Assembly: GCA_022837595.1 (NCBI GenBank)
Contig: JALHFX010000047.1
Coordinates: 1 to 41,897 of the forward strand
Direction: 5' to 3'
Source of the DNA: Propionibacterium sp.
GTDB lineage: Bacteria > Actinomycetota > Actinomycetes > Propionibacteriales > Propionibacteriaceae
Length of the DNA: 41,897 nt
In this document: positions 7,725 to 15,931 of the stretch, one piece after another
Numbering within the stretch: the first letter of the stretch is position 1
Layout of the letters: each line of letters starts with the position of its first letter
Translations under genes and position numbers: made by a program
The notes under the pieces: model-generated
Told to the model about the DNA's origin: nothing
The model's database searches: none
The model's input: the letters and a program-made list of their open reading frames with translations, nothing else

Positions 7725-8611
7725 GACGACTCACCGCCTCCACCGCTCGGAGCGGCAAGCGCGAGCGCGAGGATCAGGTCGTCGTCGCGGAGCAGCAGGT
7801 CGAGGGTCTCCCCGAGCAGGAGCCGGAGCAGGATGCCGCGACCGCTGCTGGTGGCGACGTAGGCCGGGTGCGGGTTCCCGAGCAGTGCCTTCAGGAGCGC
7901 GGCCCAGGAGCGGCGCGGCAGGTCGAGCAGTGCCCGCGCATGTCGGTCGCGGCGCAGCGTCTCGTAGGCAGACTGGCGGGTGCCCGCTTTCATCAACGCC
8001 CCGCAGGCGTGCTCGACAGCGGCCCGTGCCGTGTCGGCGGGCCAGTCGAGCAGGCACAGCATCGCGATGGCGTCCTCAGTTGCCGACTCGGCGGACATGC
8101 ACGCCTGCGCCGACCCGAGAGTGTCGCGCGGCTCCGGTTCGAGATCGCTGGGACGATTGTCGGTGGTGTGGAACGCGGGATGGTAGTCGGCCAGCGCGGT
8201 GTCGCGTTCGGAGAACCGTTCGGGGTCGTGGAACGCCGAGACGTGCGCGCGACGGGCCTGGTGCACCGAGCAGAGCAGCCCTTGGGCGCGTTCCTCGTAG
8301 ACGCAGGTGATCCGCACAGCGTGGGTGATAATCGCCCACGGATCGTTGGCCTCGCGGGTCGAGCGGTACTGCATCGCGTCGAACGCCGCAGTGACCGCTT
8401 CCCAGGTGTCGAGCTTGTGCTTCCTCGCGAGAGCGCGGTACTTCTCGGCGGCGAACTCCATCAGCTCGCGGGCCACCGGGTCGTGAACCCAGGCATCCTC
8501 GCCACCCTCGGCGAGGCGATTGAGCAGGGCGCGCAGGCCCTCGCCGGTGGTGAAGTCCTCAGCCCCGAAGGCCGTCGGCTGCTCGGTGCTGGTGCGGCTT
8601 GGTGTGGTCAT
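7721..8611 (-). CDS. Sigma-like conserved protein of conjugative elements (copy 1)
   Basis: A 296-residue soluble protein, clearly homologous to the product at 36217-37077: shared blocks include ELM-(x)-(A)-KY-x-x-LARKH-x-LD-x-WE, NPWA-(IV)-(IV)-T, FHD-x-x-RF-(x)-ER and LADYHPAF, plus a C-terminal R-x-x-x-LL-LP-R-SW-x-ALL. The region around LARKHKLDTWEAVTAAFDAM is loosely like sigma-70 region 2, and the C-terminal repeat of arginines could bind DNA; a regulatory role is an inference. The ATG at 8611 is well supported by AGGAGGTG eight bases upstream, and the longer frame to 8689 is rejected. The stop overlaps the ParB-like start by 4 bp. Confidence 0.75.
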   Translation of the reverse strand: MTTPSRTSTEQPTAFGAEDFTTGEGLRALLNRLAEGGEDAWVHDPVARELMEFAAEKYRALARKHKLDTWEAVTAAFDAMQYRSTREANDPWAIITHAVRITCVYEERAQGLLCSVHQARRAHVSAFHDPERFSERDTALADYHPAFHTTDNRPSDLEPEPRDTLGSAQACMSAESATEDAIAMLCLLDWPADTARAAVEHACGALMKAGTRQSAYETLRRDRHARALLDLPRRSWAALLKALLGNPHPAYVATSSGRGILLRLLLGETLDLLLRDDDLILALALAAPSGGGGESS

Positions 8612-8618
8612 GGTGTCG

Positions 8619-8640
8619 GCACCTCCTGGCAGGCAGGTGC
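8619..8640 (-). promoter_or_regulatory. Inverted repeat containing the ribosome site of the sigma-like gene
   Basis: On the coding strand GCACCT and AGGTGC pair across a 10-base centre that itself contains CCTGCCAGG. The AGGAGG ribosome site of the gene starting at 8611 forms part of the right arm, so folding would hide it. A related sequence, CCTGCCTGGCAGG, occurs in front of the relaxase gene at 31663-31675. Confidence 0.45.
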
Positions 8641-8704
8641 GCACTCGCTCCCACGAGCGCGTCCTGCATGCCGATGCCGTCGCAACCATGACCTCTCACC
8701 ACCG

Positions 8705-9109
8705 TCAACTCATCGAGACCCCGGAGCGGGACACCTGCGAGGCAGGTGCGGTGCTGCGCCCAAACGCCGAGATCGGCGGCAACCGACGGGCGCGATCCCC
8801 GAGGCGACGAACGCCAGCGCCAATCGGGGTGCGGGTTCGGCGTGCCAACTCGGCTTGGAAGTCGAGGCCGCGCCCGGCCGCGTGCGCCGAATGCCGGGCG
8901 ATCAAGTCAGTGGGACGAACCCACTCCACGCCCCGACCGCGAACGAGCGCGTGCTGCTTGTCGTCGCGGGCGACCTGCGCGGCCCGCACCGCCTCCGGCG
9001 TGCTCGTCACTTCGACCGACTCGGGGCGTTCCCTCGGCTCCTCGGGCACCAGCCGTGCCGGATCGGGCCTCGCGGGATCGTTGCGCTGCGGGTTGTCGGT
9101 GGTGTTCAT
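8705..9109 (-). CDS. Hypothetical protein, arginine- and proline-rich
   Basis: A 134-residue hydrophilic protein with no recognised domain. The N-terminal 35 residues are proline-rich and probably disordered (NPQRNDPARPDPARLVPEEP). A central stretch VEWVRPTDLIARHSAHAAGRGLDF could form helices. It is held in the operon by a 4-bp ATGA overlap with the DUF2637-like gene, which supports it being real. A perfect 7-bp inverted repeat (CACCTGC/GCAGGTG, 8732-8748) lies within its last codons. Function unknown. Confidence 0.6.
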   Translation of the reverse strand: MNTTDNPQRNDPARPDPARLVPEEPRERPESVEVTSTPEAVRAAQVARDDKQHALVRGRGVEWVRPTDLIARHSAHAAGRGLDFQAELARRTRTPIGAGVRRLGDRARRLPPISAFGRSTAPASQVSRSGVSMS

Positions 9110-9789
9110 GGGGTCGTCTCCTCCCGCTCGTCTGCGGTATCGGTGGTGTCAGTGAGGTGCGCGACGGTGAACCAGCGGCCCACGGTGGAGGGATGCACCC
9201 CGAGTTCGCGGGCGATCCGCTTGTTCGACCAGCCCGCCTCGCGCAGCTCCCACCCCAGAGCCCGCCGATCCGCCACACCGTCCTCGCGACGGGTGATCTC
9301 CGTCTCGCCAGGTGGCAGCGCAGGCATCGACTCCGCCGTGTTCGTCGAGAACGAGTCGGCGGCCGCAACTGCGGTGTCTGGGTCAGTGGTGCGGGTGAGG
9401 ATCACGGTCAGGTGCGTGATGGCCAGCAGCACGACGGGCGGCACCGCGGCGACCGAGGCCGCGAGCATCCGTGGCACGTCGGCGTCTGCGGCGACGACGG
9501 CGTGAATGGCGTTCGCTGTCACCGACACGAGCGCGCCGCCGACCAGCAGCGCCCACGGGTACCAGGCCGAGCGTTGCCCGGCGAGGGCGACGACGGCGAC
9601 CGTGGCGACGACGATGATGCCGTCCACGATCAGCGGCCACGCCCACGCCTGCCCCGCCCCGATCCCGGAGCGAGCGGCGAGGTCGGCCAACGAAGTGAAC
9701 GACAGCCAGAACGCCCCGGCGGCGATGAACACCGTCCCGGCGACCGCCGTCATCGCGGCCCAGCGCCGCCCGTCCGATTCACGCCTCAC
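9106..9789 (-). CDS. DUF2637-like membrane protein with C-terminal HTH
   Basis: A 227-residue protein. It has four hydrophobic segments between residues 13 and 130 (AAMTAVAGTVFIAAGAFWL, WPLIVDGIIVVATVAVVAL, WALLVGGALVSVTANAI, VPPVVLLAITHLTVIL). The pattern with LADLAARSGI and W-P-L-I-V-D-G matches the DUF2637 family (SpdB/SpfN-type proteins of actinobacterial plasmids). The C-terminus has a predicted helix-turn-helix (WELREAGWSNKRIARELGV, then HPSTVGRWF), which could read DNA at the membrane. The GTG at 9789 is preceded by GGGGAGG and overlaps the primase stop (GTGA); the longer frame to 10074 is antisense-like arginine-rich sequence and is rejected. Confidence 0.8.
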   Translation of the reverse strand: MRRESDGRRWAAMTAVAGTVFIAAGAFWLSFTSLADLAARSGIGAGQAWAWPLIVDGIIVVATVAVVALAGQRSAWYPWALLVGGALVSVTANAIHAVVAADADVPRMLAASVAAVPPVVLLAITHLTVILTRTTDPDTAVAAADSFSTNTAESMPALPPGETEITRREDGVADRRALGWELREAGWSNKRIARELGVHPSTVGRWFTVAHLTDTTDTADEREETTP

Positions 9790-10721
9790 AGCCCAGCCCT
9801 CCCCAAGGCTGCGGACGGCGGGCTCGCCGTGCGCCCGAACCATCGACCCGCGCTCTGGGCTCGGCCGCCGGGCGTGGCGTCGGGCGCGGGCTGGGTGGCT
9901 CGGTAGGCGGAGCGCACGGTCGTGGTGATCTCGCGATCGCCCAGACCCGCCGACTGTGCCGCAGCCCCCAGGGCATCGAGCGCGTCGGCGGCCGAGACGC
10001 CGTTCTCGGCGAGGCGGCACGCGGCCCAGAACAGGCCCCGGTTCCGCTCGCCCTCGCCCCGCCCGGCGACCCACGCCGCCAACCGCTCAGCATCCACCTC
10101 CATCGAGCCGCTGCTGGGACGTGGCGGGGCGACTGGGCGCGGGTCGAGGAAGTCCCGCAGCCGGGCCGCGTCCACCGTGCCGACCGAGTGTGAGGCGATG
10201 TCGGCGACCTCGTAGCGGCGGACGTTCCCATCGATGATTCGCCGGGAAGGAGGGGCGATGATGTAGCCGCCGTCGCCCCGAAAATCGACCCCTGCGGTGG
10301 CTGCCTGCCACGACCGCTGCTCCATGCCCGGTGTCGCCGGGAAATATACGTGGGCACCGCCGGTGGGTGTGCGCACCAGCAGACCCGCTCCATCGACGAG
10401 CCCCGCGTCGGAGGCACGCTGATACGCCGCGCGGCCATCGTGGGGGCCGTGGACATCGACATCGACGACAACAACCCCCGATGCGGCCCCCGTCCGGATG
10501 CCGATGTTCGCGTCTGGTGTGCGCGACCACCACCCCGCCACTTGCTCCGGGTCGCTGCTCGCGTCGAGGAACCCACGGCGAGTCAACGGACGCTTCCCCT
10601 CGACGAGACACGGGAACACGCGCACGCCAGCCGCCGCGAGACTCCGCGCCGCCAGCGCCAGGTTCGGCGAGCGATCCACGCGGATCAGCGCCGCCAGGAC
10701 ATCGAATGGCTCGGGCATCAC
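9786..10721 (-). CDS. Bifunctional DNA primase/polymerase (Prim-Pol)
   Basis: A 311-residue protein with an archaeo-eukaryotic-type Prim-Pol domain in residues 20-205. It has the GKRPL segment with R near the start, IGIRTGAASGVVVVDVD with the catalytic DVD (near residue 93), then TPTGGAHVYF and DFRGDGGYIIAPPS, all characteristic of the family. The C-terminal 100 residues hold a helical region (GERNRGLFWAACRLAENG) typical of primase C-terminal extensions. It probably primes replication or transfer of the element. GTG at 10721 overlaps the ArdC-like stop; ATG at 10718 is an equal option. Confidence 0.9.
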   Translation of the reverse strand: MMPEPFDVLAALIRVDRSPNLALAARSLAAAGVRVFPCLVEGKRPLTRRGFLDASSDPEQVAGWWSRTPDANIGIRTGAASGVVVVDVDVHGPHDGRAAYQRASDAGLVDGAGLLVRTPTGGAHVYFPATPGMEQRSWQAATAGVDFRGDGGYIIAPPSRRIIDGNVRRYEVADIASHSVGTVDAARLRDFLDPRPVAPPRPSSGSMEVDAERLAAWVAGRGEGERNRGLFWAACRLAENGVSAADALDALGAAAQSAGLGDREITTTVRSAYRATQPAPDATPGGRAQSAGRWFGRTASPPSAALGRAGL

Positions 10722-11785
10722 AGCCCCCGCCCTGCCATAACCGGCGCAGTACGCGGACGATCCGCCTCCGCCGCGGGCGTGCGGGAGGTGCGCGGACTAG
10801 GGGTGTCGCGTTCGAGGCCGGGCGGGGTGCCGTCGCCGACCTGCGCCGTGTCGAGCTGGTCGAGGATCGCCAGCGCGGTCTTCCGCACCCGCTCGCCGGT
10901 GGCCTGCACCACCTGGACGGGCTCTTGGCCGTCCACGCGGGCGGCCCAGGTCGAGACGTACGGGATCGTGTACCCCGCGGTGTCCATGCCGTGCGCGGCA
11001 CCGATCATCAGCGCGACGGACTCGGCTTCCACCTCGCGGATGCCGCGATGCTGCCGTGCTTCCTCGTCGTCGGGATCGTGCATCACCACGTGCGCCAGCT
11101 CGTGCGCGAGGGTCTTGACCTGCGCGGCAGGGTCCATGTTCTCCCGAACCGCGACCGTGCGTGCCTCGTAGTCGGTCATGCCGTTCGCTCCGGAGATCAT
11201 CCCCTCGTGCGGCACCCGCAGCACCTCGAACCCCGCGCCGCGAATCTGCCCGGCCAGCCCCTCCCACAGCCCCGCCGGTGCTTCGCCTTCCAGCAGCGTC
11301 GGAGCAGGCGGCACCGGCAGCGGTTCACCGTCGGTCTGGGAGGCATCCCACACGTAGGCCGGTCGCGCGCCGACCATCCGCGAGCGCACGACCTCGTTGA
11401 CCTTGTGCTTCTCTCGCGGCCCCAAGCGACGCCAGGAGTTCGGATCGGCAGGATTGGATGAGGCGAACCGGCCCGTCACCGGCGCGAAGATCATGTAGCC
11501 GGGCTGGCCCTTCATCACCTGCCGCCCGAGGCCCTGCCACTGCCGGTACCCGGCAACCAGGGTCGGGAAGGGCTCCGGCACCCGGCCTGCTTCGAACGCG
11601 GCCTCGTGCTGCACCCAGATCAGCATCGTGTTGTTGAACGACCGCGACCGGAACCGTGCCGCGAAGGCCAGCGCCTGCCTCCAGTCATCACCCGAGACCA
11701 GCGACTCGACCGCGCCGGTCAGCTTCTCGTGCAGCTCGTCGAGCTTCGCCTCTCGCGCCGCGCGGGCGTCCTCGTTCGATGCCAT
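10718..11785 (-). CDS. ArdC-like antirestriction protein
   Basis: A 355-residue protein. Residues 10-110 look like the ArdC N-terminal ssDNA-binding domain (FNNTMLIWVQ, GYRQWQGLGRQVMKGQPGYMIFAPV). Residues 180-260 hold the metallopeptidase-like domain with HELAH at 228-232. ArdC-type proteins protect incoming single-stranded plasmid DNA from restriction in a new host. Being first in the transfer operon, next to the operator array at 11862-11966, suits early expression after entry. The ATG at 11785 begins where family similarity starts; upstream codons run into the promoter region, so the longer frame to 11905 is rejected. Confidence 0.85.
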   Translation of the reverse strand: MASNEDARAAREAKLDELHEKLTGAVESLVSGDDWRQALAFAARFRSRSFNNTMLIWVQHEAAFEAGRVPEPFPTLVAGYRQWQGLGRQVMKGQPGYMIFAPVTGRFASSNPADPNSWRRLGPREKHKVNEVVRSRMVGARPAYVWDASQTDGEPLPVPPAPTLLEGEAPAGLWEGLAGQIRGAGFEVLRVPHEGMISGANGMTDYEARTVAVRENMDPAAQVKTLAHELAHVVMHDPDDEEARQHRGIREVEAESVALMIGAAHGMDTAGYTIPYVSTWAARVDGQEPVQVVQATGERVRKTALAILDQLDTAQVGDGTPPGLERDTPSPRTSRTPAAEADRPRTAPVMAGRGL

Positions 11786-12027
11786 GACACCCGCGCCCGG
11801 ACCGTGAGCTGGACATCGTTCACCTCCTTGAGGCAGCCCGAGCCGAGACCGGAACCGAGCATTGAGCATGCTCAAAATGTCCCGGAGTCCTGTTCTAACA
11901 CTCACCGTTGAGCATGCGCAAGCCTTGATTTGTGCATGCTCAACGACTACGGTTGAGCATGCACAACCACCCTCCGGGTGGACTACATCGATGCCTTGCC
12001 CGTCGCGAAGGGAAGGGGGTCACCGTC
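11786..12027. promoter_or_regulatory. Divergent promoter region with four operator-like palindromes
   Basis: The gap between the ArdC-like gene and the EspR-like regulator carries TTGAGCATGCTCAA (11862-11875, perfect palindrome), TTGAGCATGCGCAA (11908-11921), TTGTGCATGCTCAA (11930-11943) and TTGAGCATGCACAA (11953-11966). Centres are 46, 22 and 23 bp apart, close to whole numbers of helix turns. A plausible rightward promoter is TTGATT (11925-11930), 17 bp, TACGGT (11948-11953); the third site fills the spacer and the fourth touches the -10. Leftward TTGCGC and TAGAAC elements sit between the first and second sites. A regulator, most simply the adjacent HTH protein, should control both directions. 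Confidence 0.7.
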
Positions 12028-12459
12028 ATGACCGAAGACGAGAGCCAGGCTGCGGCCGAAGACCTCGCCAAACGTCTACGGCTCCTGATGGACGTCGCCG
12101 TCGCCGAGTCCGGCACGGAACCGACCTACTCGCAGATCGCCGACTACCTCCACGAACGAGGCACCAACCTGTCACGGTCGCGCTGGACGTACATGGTCAA
12201 CGGCCACCGCTACGTCCAGGACCCCGCCGTCTTCGAGGGGCTGGCCGCGTTCTTCGACGTGGACGCCGCGTTCCTGCTCGGCGAGGACGGTGCCGCTACC
12301 CCCGAGAAGGTCTCAGCGCAGCTCGATCTGGTTCGGTCCATGCGGGCAGCGAAGGTGAAGTCCTACGCAGCGCGCACCCTCGGCGACATCTCGCCGAAAG
12401 CACTCAATGCCATCACCAAGTTCCTGGACGAGGAAATGACACACATGCCGGAGCACTGA
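12028..12459 (+). CDS. EspR-like helix-turn-helix regulator
   Basis: A 143-residue protein. Residues 32-75 contain an XRE-type HTH (TYSQIADYLHERGTNLSRSR, then WTYMVNG), followed by AVFEGLAAFFDVDAAFLLGED, which closely follows the layout of mycobacterial EspR. The C-terminal half is helical and probably dimerises (LVRSMRAAKVKSYAARTL). The ATG has GGAAGGGGG eight bases upstream. It is likely the protein that binds the four 14-bp palindromes in front of it and so regulates itself and the conjugation operon; this is inference from position. Confidence 0.75.
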   Translation: MTEDESQAAAEDLAKRLRLLMDVAVAESGTEPTYSQIADYLHERGTNLSRSRWTYMVNGHRYVQDPAVFEGLAAFFDVDAAFLLGEDGAATPEKVSAQLDLVRSMRAAKVKSYAARTLGDISPKALNAITKFLDEEMTHMPEH

Positions 12460-12520
12460 CCGGTACCGCACGACACGGAGCCGACGCCGGTCTCTGCTCC
12501 CCACAGACAAGGGGCAAACC

Positions 12521-12985
12521 GTGAATATCGAACAGACCGTATCGGCGGCCGTCGCGGGCCTTCATCTCGGCAACACTTTCACCTTCGACAACCTCCGCCA
12601 CACCGTCCAAGACCGGCGGCACCGGCGGCTCCGCATCGTCGAACTCGCAGACCTCGACGCCCACGACGGCCTTTGCGCGGCATTGCTCTCCACCGACGCC
12701 GAAGACTTCGTGCTCCACGCCCGTAGCGACTCCGCACTGCACCGCCAGCAGTTCGTGCTCCACGAGCTTGCCCACATGATCCTCGGGCACTGCGACGGCG
12801 ACGACTGCGCCGTCGAGGAAGCACTGCTGCCCAACATCCCGCCGTACACCCGCGCACGCTTGCTCACTCGGCAAGACCTCGACAGCGAAACCGAGATCGC
12901 CGCAGAGTCCCTCGCCGACCGGCTCGCCGCCGGCATCCGAGGATCGGTGTTCGCCGAATCGGCCTACTCGGAGGTCTTCGGATGA
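12521..12985 (+). CDS. ImmA/IrrE-type metallopeptidase (ParH-like)
   Basis: A 154-residue protein with HELAH at residues 81-85 followed by MILGH, the zinc site of ImmA/IrrE peptidases, and an ESLADRLA stretch near residue 128 that could give the third ligand. ImmA-type enzymes usually cleave a partner HTH repressor; the EspR-like gene 61 bp upstream is the natural candidate. The GTG start at 12521 follows an ACAAGGGGC tract. The gene overlaps the next by 4 bp (GATGA), tying it to a membrane protein and a hydrolase. Toxin-antitoxin roles have been proposed for similar pairs, but nothing here proves one. Confidence 0.75.
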   Translation: MNIEQTVSAAVAGLHLGNTFTFDNLRHTVQDRRHRRLRIVELADLDAHDGLCAALLSTDAEDFVLHARSDSALHRQQFVLHELAHMILGHCDGDDCAVEEALLPNIPPYTRARLLTRQDLDSETEIAAESLADRLAAGIRGSVFAESAYSEVFG

Positions 12986-13992
12986 TCCAGACGCTCGTCG
13001 CGACGCTCATGTGGGCGCTCGTGGCGAGCCTGCTCATCTTCCGCCGCAAACGCACCGACCGAAGCATCACCTACGCCGCCCTCACCATCGCCATCGCGAT
13101 GACACTGAACGTCGATGGCATCTACACGGTCGTCGATCCGCTCCTCGGCGGCACGAACATCGCGACGCTGATCGCCGACGCACTCCTGATGACCGGGCTC
13201 TTCTTCCTCGGGCGCGGCGTCATGAAGTCCGGCGAGTACCGGCCCAGGCTCGTCCGTGCCGCCGTCAGCGCACCCGTCCTGCTCATCGCGCTGCTCGCGA
13301 TCACCGCATCGTTCCTGTTCATCGACCGCGGCACCACCACAACACGATTCATGAGCGACCTCGGCGCACAGCCAGCAACAGCGGTCTACTCGATCATCAA
13401 CTTCAGCTACGGAGCACTCGTCATCGCAACGATGCTCGTCCTCGCCGCACGGCAGTATCGCCACAGCACCGGTATCCAGCGCCTCCCCGCCGCACTGCTC
13501 AGCCTGGGATCAGCGTTCGGTGTCGCGCTCTGCCTCGCCGTGATCGTCATGGACATCGCCCACGCCACCGGGCACCTCGGCCTCATGCACGCCATCCAGT
13601 CCGCCTACGATCCGCTCTCCGTTCTCACCTTCCTGTTCCTCTGCGCGGGGTTCGCGGTCCAGCCCGCCGTCCGCCGCGCCCAGCACCGCGCCCGACGACG
13701 GAACACGATCTCGTTCACGGTGCAGCTGGAGCCGCTCTGGCTCCGAGCGACACACGCGCGACCGGGGCTCAGCCAGGCCGACCCCCTCGCCGCCAACAGC
13801 GAAGACCCTGAAGGGCACCTCCATCGAGTGATCGTCGAAATCCGGGACGCGATGATCGACCCCCGCATCACCTTCGACATCAGCACCGACGACCGAGACC
13901 TACTCGAACGCGCCGAGACCCACCTCGTCGGAAGCGATAGCGCCCTCGCAGTGAGCTTGCCCGTTCCCAACGTTGAGGAGCGTGAAGCGTGA
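12982..13992 (+). CDS. MAB_1171c-like multi-pass membrane protein
   Basis: A 336-residue protein with about seven hydrophobic segments in residues 1-230 (LVATLMWALVASLLIF, ALTIAIAMTLNV, AAVSAPVLLIALLAIT, YGALVIATMLVLAA, LGSAFGVALCLAVIV and others) and a 100-residue cytoplasmic tail containing LWLRATHARPG and HRVIVEIRDAMI. The arrangement matches the MAB_1171c family of putative transporters, which often stand beside an HTH/ImmA pair in actinobacteria. Substrate and mechanism are unknown. It overlaps both neighbours by 4 bp. Confidence 0.7.
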   Translation: MIQTLVATLMWALVASLLIFRRKRTDRSITYAALTIAIAMTLNVDGIYTVVDPLLGGTNIATLIADALLMTGLFFLGRGVMKSGEYRPRLVRAAVSAPVLLIALLAITASFLFIDRGTTTTRFMSDLGAQPATAVYSIINFSYGALVIATMLVLAARQYRHSTGIQRLPAALLSLGSAFGVALCLAVIVMDIAHATGHLGLMHAIQSAYDPLSVLTFLFLCAGFAVQPAVRRAQHRARRRNTISFTVQLEPLWLRATHARPGLSQADPLAANSEDPEGHLHRVIVEIRDAMIDPRITFDISTDDRDLLERAETHLVGSDSALAVSLPVPNVEEREA

Positions 13993-15137
13993 TCGGCCGG
14001 ATAGCGCTCGGTGCTGGGGTCGCGGCGGCAGCGGCTGCCGGGGTCGGGTGGGCCATCGCGAGACGGCTCACCGCACGCGTCGGTTCGCGTGCCTTCGACC
14101 TCACCGTCCGCGGAGTCGAGCACGCCGACGACGGCGACCTGATCGTGCTCGACCGCACAGACCAGACCGCCGCGCCTGGCATCTACAATCTCTGGTTCGA
14201 GAACGGAGGCTGGGCGCAACTCTCCGCCGAGATCGTCGATTGTGGACCCGCCCACCTCGCCCGCAGGATTACGGGGACGGCACGCGGCTTCGCCCCGAAG
14301 GTCGGCGACCGTGCCTCGTGGAGTGGCATCTATTACGCCACCCCAGCCGATGCCGGGCTTGACGCCCGCGACATCACCATCACGACCCCCGCAGGACCAT
14401 GCCCGGCCTGGCGCATCGACGGCGATCCGTCGGCCTGGGCGATCCACATCCACGGCCTCGGCAGCACCCGCGCCGGCACCCTCCGCGGCGTCCTCGCTGC
14501 AACCGAGCGCGGCTACACCTCCCTGGTCGTCAGCTACCGCAACACCGCAGAAGGGACACCCGTCGGCACCGGCCGATCAACCCTCGGCCGCACCGAGACG
14601 AGAGACGTGGACGAGGCCATCGGGTACGCCGTCCGACGCGGAGCCCAGCGAATCGTGCTCTTCGGCTGGTCGATGGGTGCCGCCATCGCCCTCCAACTCG
14701 CCGACCGACCTCGGCATCAGGGGCTGATCGCCGCGCTCGTGCTTGATTCGCCAGTCCTCAACTGGGCCGAAGTCATCAAGGCCAACTGCGCCCGCAGCGG
14801 ACTACCCGCCGCAGCCGGGCACCTCGCGATCCCGTGGCTCACCCTCACCCCGCTGGCTCGCGCAGTCGGCTTGCCGGGCGGCATCCCGCTCCGCTCGTTC
14901 GACTGGACGTCCCGAGCCGCAGACCTCAGCACGCCAACCCTGATCCTCCACGGCACCCGAGACGACTCCGTACCGATCCGGCTCCCGCAAGCACTCCGCG
15001 ACGCACGCCCGGACCTCGTCGAGCTGGAGACCTTCAACGCCGACCACACGCTCTGCTGGAACAGCGACCACGGCCGCTGGCACGAGGCGGTCATCTCGTG
15101 GCTCAGAGGCATTGATGCCTGTGATGCCGCCGACTAG
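13989..15137 (+). CDS. Alpha/beta hydrolase
   Basis: A 382-residue protein. Residues 4-22 form a hydrophobic N-terminal anchor. Residues 125-380 are an alpha/beta hydrolase: HGLG oxyanion segment (155-158), nucleophile elbow GWSMG with S228, acid D325 or D326 in HGTRDD, and H353 in NADHT. The middle 100 residues (FDLTVRGVEHADDGDLIVL onward) form an extra N-terminal domain I do not recognise. It would face the membrane and might modify a lipid or small molecule together with the upstream MAB_1171c-like protein. The GTG start overlaps the upstream stop. Its TAG stop shares CTAG (15134-15137) with the convergent drmC stop, so no terminator separates the two operons. Confidence 0.85.
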   Translation: MIGRIALGAGVAAAAAAGVGWAIARRLTARVGSRAFDLTVRGVEHADDGDLIVLDRTDQTAAPGIYNLWFENGGWAQLSAEIVDCGPAHLARRITGTARGFAPKVGDRASWSGIYYATPADAGLDARDITITTPAGPCPAWRIDGDPSAWAIHIHGLGSTRAGTLRGVLAATERGYTSLVVSYRNTAEGTPVGTGRSTLGRTETRDVDEAIGYAVRRGAQRIVLFGWSMGAAIALQLADRPRHQGLIAALVLDSPVLNWAEVIKANCARSGLPAAAGHLAIPWLTLTPLARAVGLPGGIPLRSFDWTSRAADLSTPTLILHGTRDDSVPIRLPQALRDARPDLVELETFNADHTLCWNSDHGRWHEAVISWLRGIDACDAAD

Positions 15138-15931
15138 GGCGAACTCGACACGGGCTCCAGCACCTTCGTCGCGATCAACGCCTCAAGGTGACTGTGGAGT
15201 TCTTCGGGGAGGTTGCCCCCTTTGACGAGGACGCCGAGTTCCATGTTGCGCTCCATCGCTGCGGAGGTGAGGTTCGCGCTGGTGATGAAGGCGATCTGGC
15301 CGTCCGCGACAGCGCACTTTGCGTGAACCACTCCTGGATACTGGCCGGCGGCACCCTTGTCGTGCGCTGACCACGCGAAGAGCCGGGCGGACGGCACTGC
15401 GCTTCGCATGGCCGCTGCTGAGTCATGGTCGACCTTGCCGCCGAGCGCGGACGACGACTCCAGCAGGACGTCGATCTGAACGCCCCGCGCCGCCGCATCA
15501 GCGAGCGCCCCTCCGATCGACTTCACCTGATAGGCCACGAAGCTGACGATGAAGAGACGTCGTTGCGCAGCATTGATGACCTCCATCAGCACCTGTTCGG
15601 TATGCCGGACGGGTACCTGTCCCGAAGCCGGCCCCGTCCACGTCAGCTCAACTGAGCCGCGGCGCTCCTGCTCAATGGCGGTGGCTGATGACCCCCGCAG
15701 GGCGGTGGCAACATCCCTTGGCGTCATCAAGTCCGTGTCGTGCCATGCCCGGCCGAACTTGGCGATCAGGTGCTTGTCCGCGTTGGGGCCGAAAGACGGG
15801 CGAACAAGCGCGAACTGTTCGACCGACCCGAGGCCCTCAATCTTCGACGCGACCACCCGAACGCGATCAGGATGGAGCTCAAGCCCCAACTCCGCAATGA
15901 CGGCGAGCAACTCGTCCATGTCAGGCACCAT
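15134..15931 (-). CDS. drmC: DISARM protein DrmC, phospholipase D-like
   Basis: A 265-residue PLD-family protein with one HKD site: H203, K205 and D210 in HAKCAVADGQIAF, followed by SANLT and an E in NMELGVLV. The N-terminal 100 residues are a helical domain. This matches DrmC, the last and least essential DISARM component, with probable nuclease activity. ATG at 15931 overlaps the drmB end by 11 bp; ATG at 15919 is an alternative and would leave a 1-bp gap. It closes the 15-kb operon. Confidence 0.9.
   Translation of the reverse strand: MVPDMDELLAVIAELGLELHPDRVRVVASKIEGLGSVEQFALVRPSFGPNADKHLIAKFGRAWHDTDLMTPRDVATALRGSSATAIEQERRGSVELTWTGPASGQVPVRHTEQVLMEVINAAQRRLFIVSFVAYQVKSIGGALADAAARGVQIDVLLESSSALGGKVDHDSAAAMRSAVPSARLFAWSAHDKGAAGQYPGVVHAKCAVADGQIAFITSANLTSAAMERNMELGVLVKGGNLPEELHSHLEALIATKVLEPVSSSP

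Noticed and set aside
5961..7862. 633-codon plus-strand frame
   Set aside because: It lies opposite the VirB8-like and ParB-like genes, has no domain and no ribosome site.
7616..9505. 629-codon plus-strand frame
   Set aside because: Antisense to three overlapping minus-strand genes with good starts.
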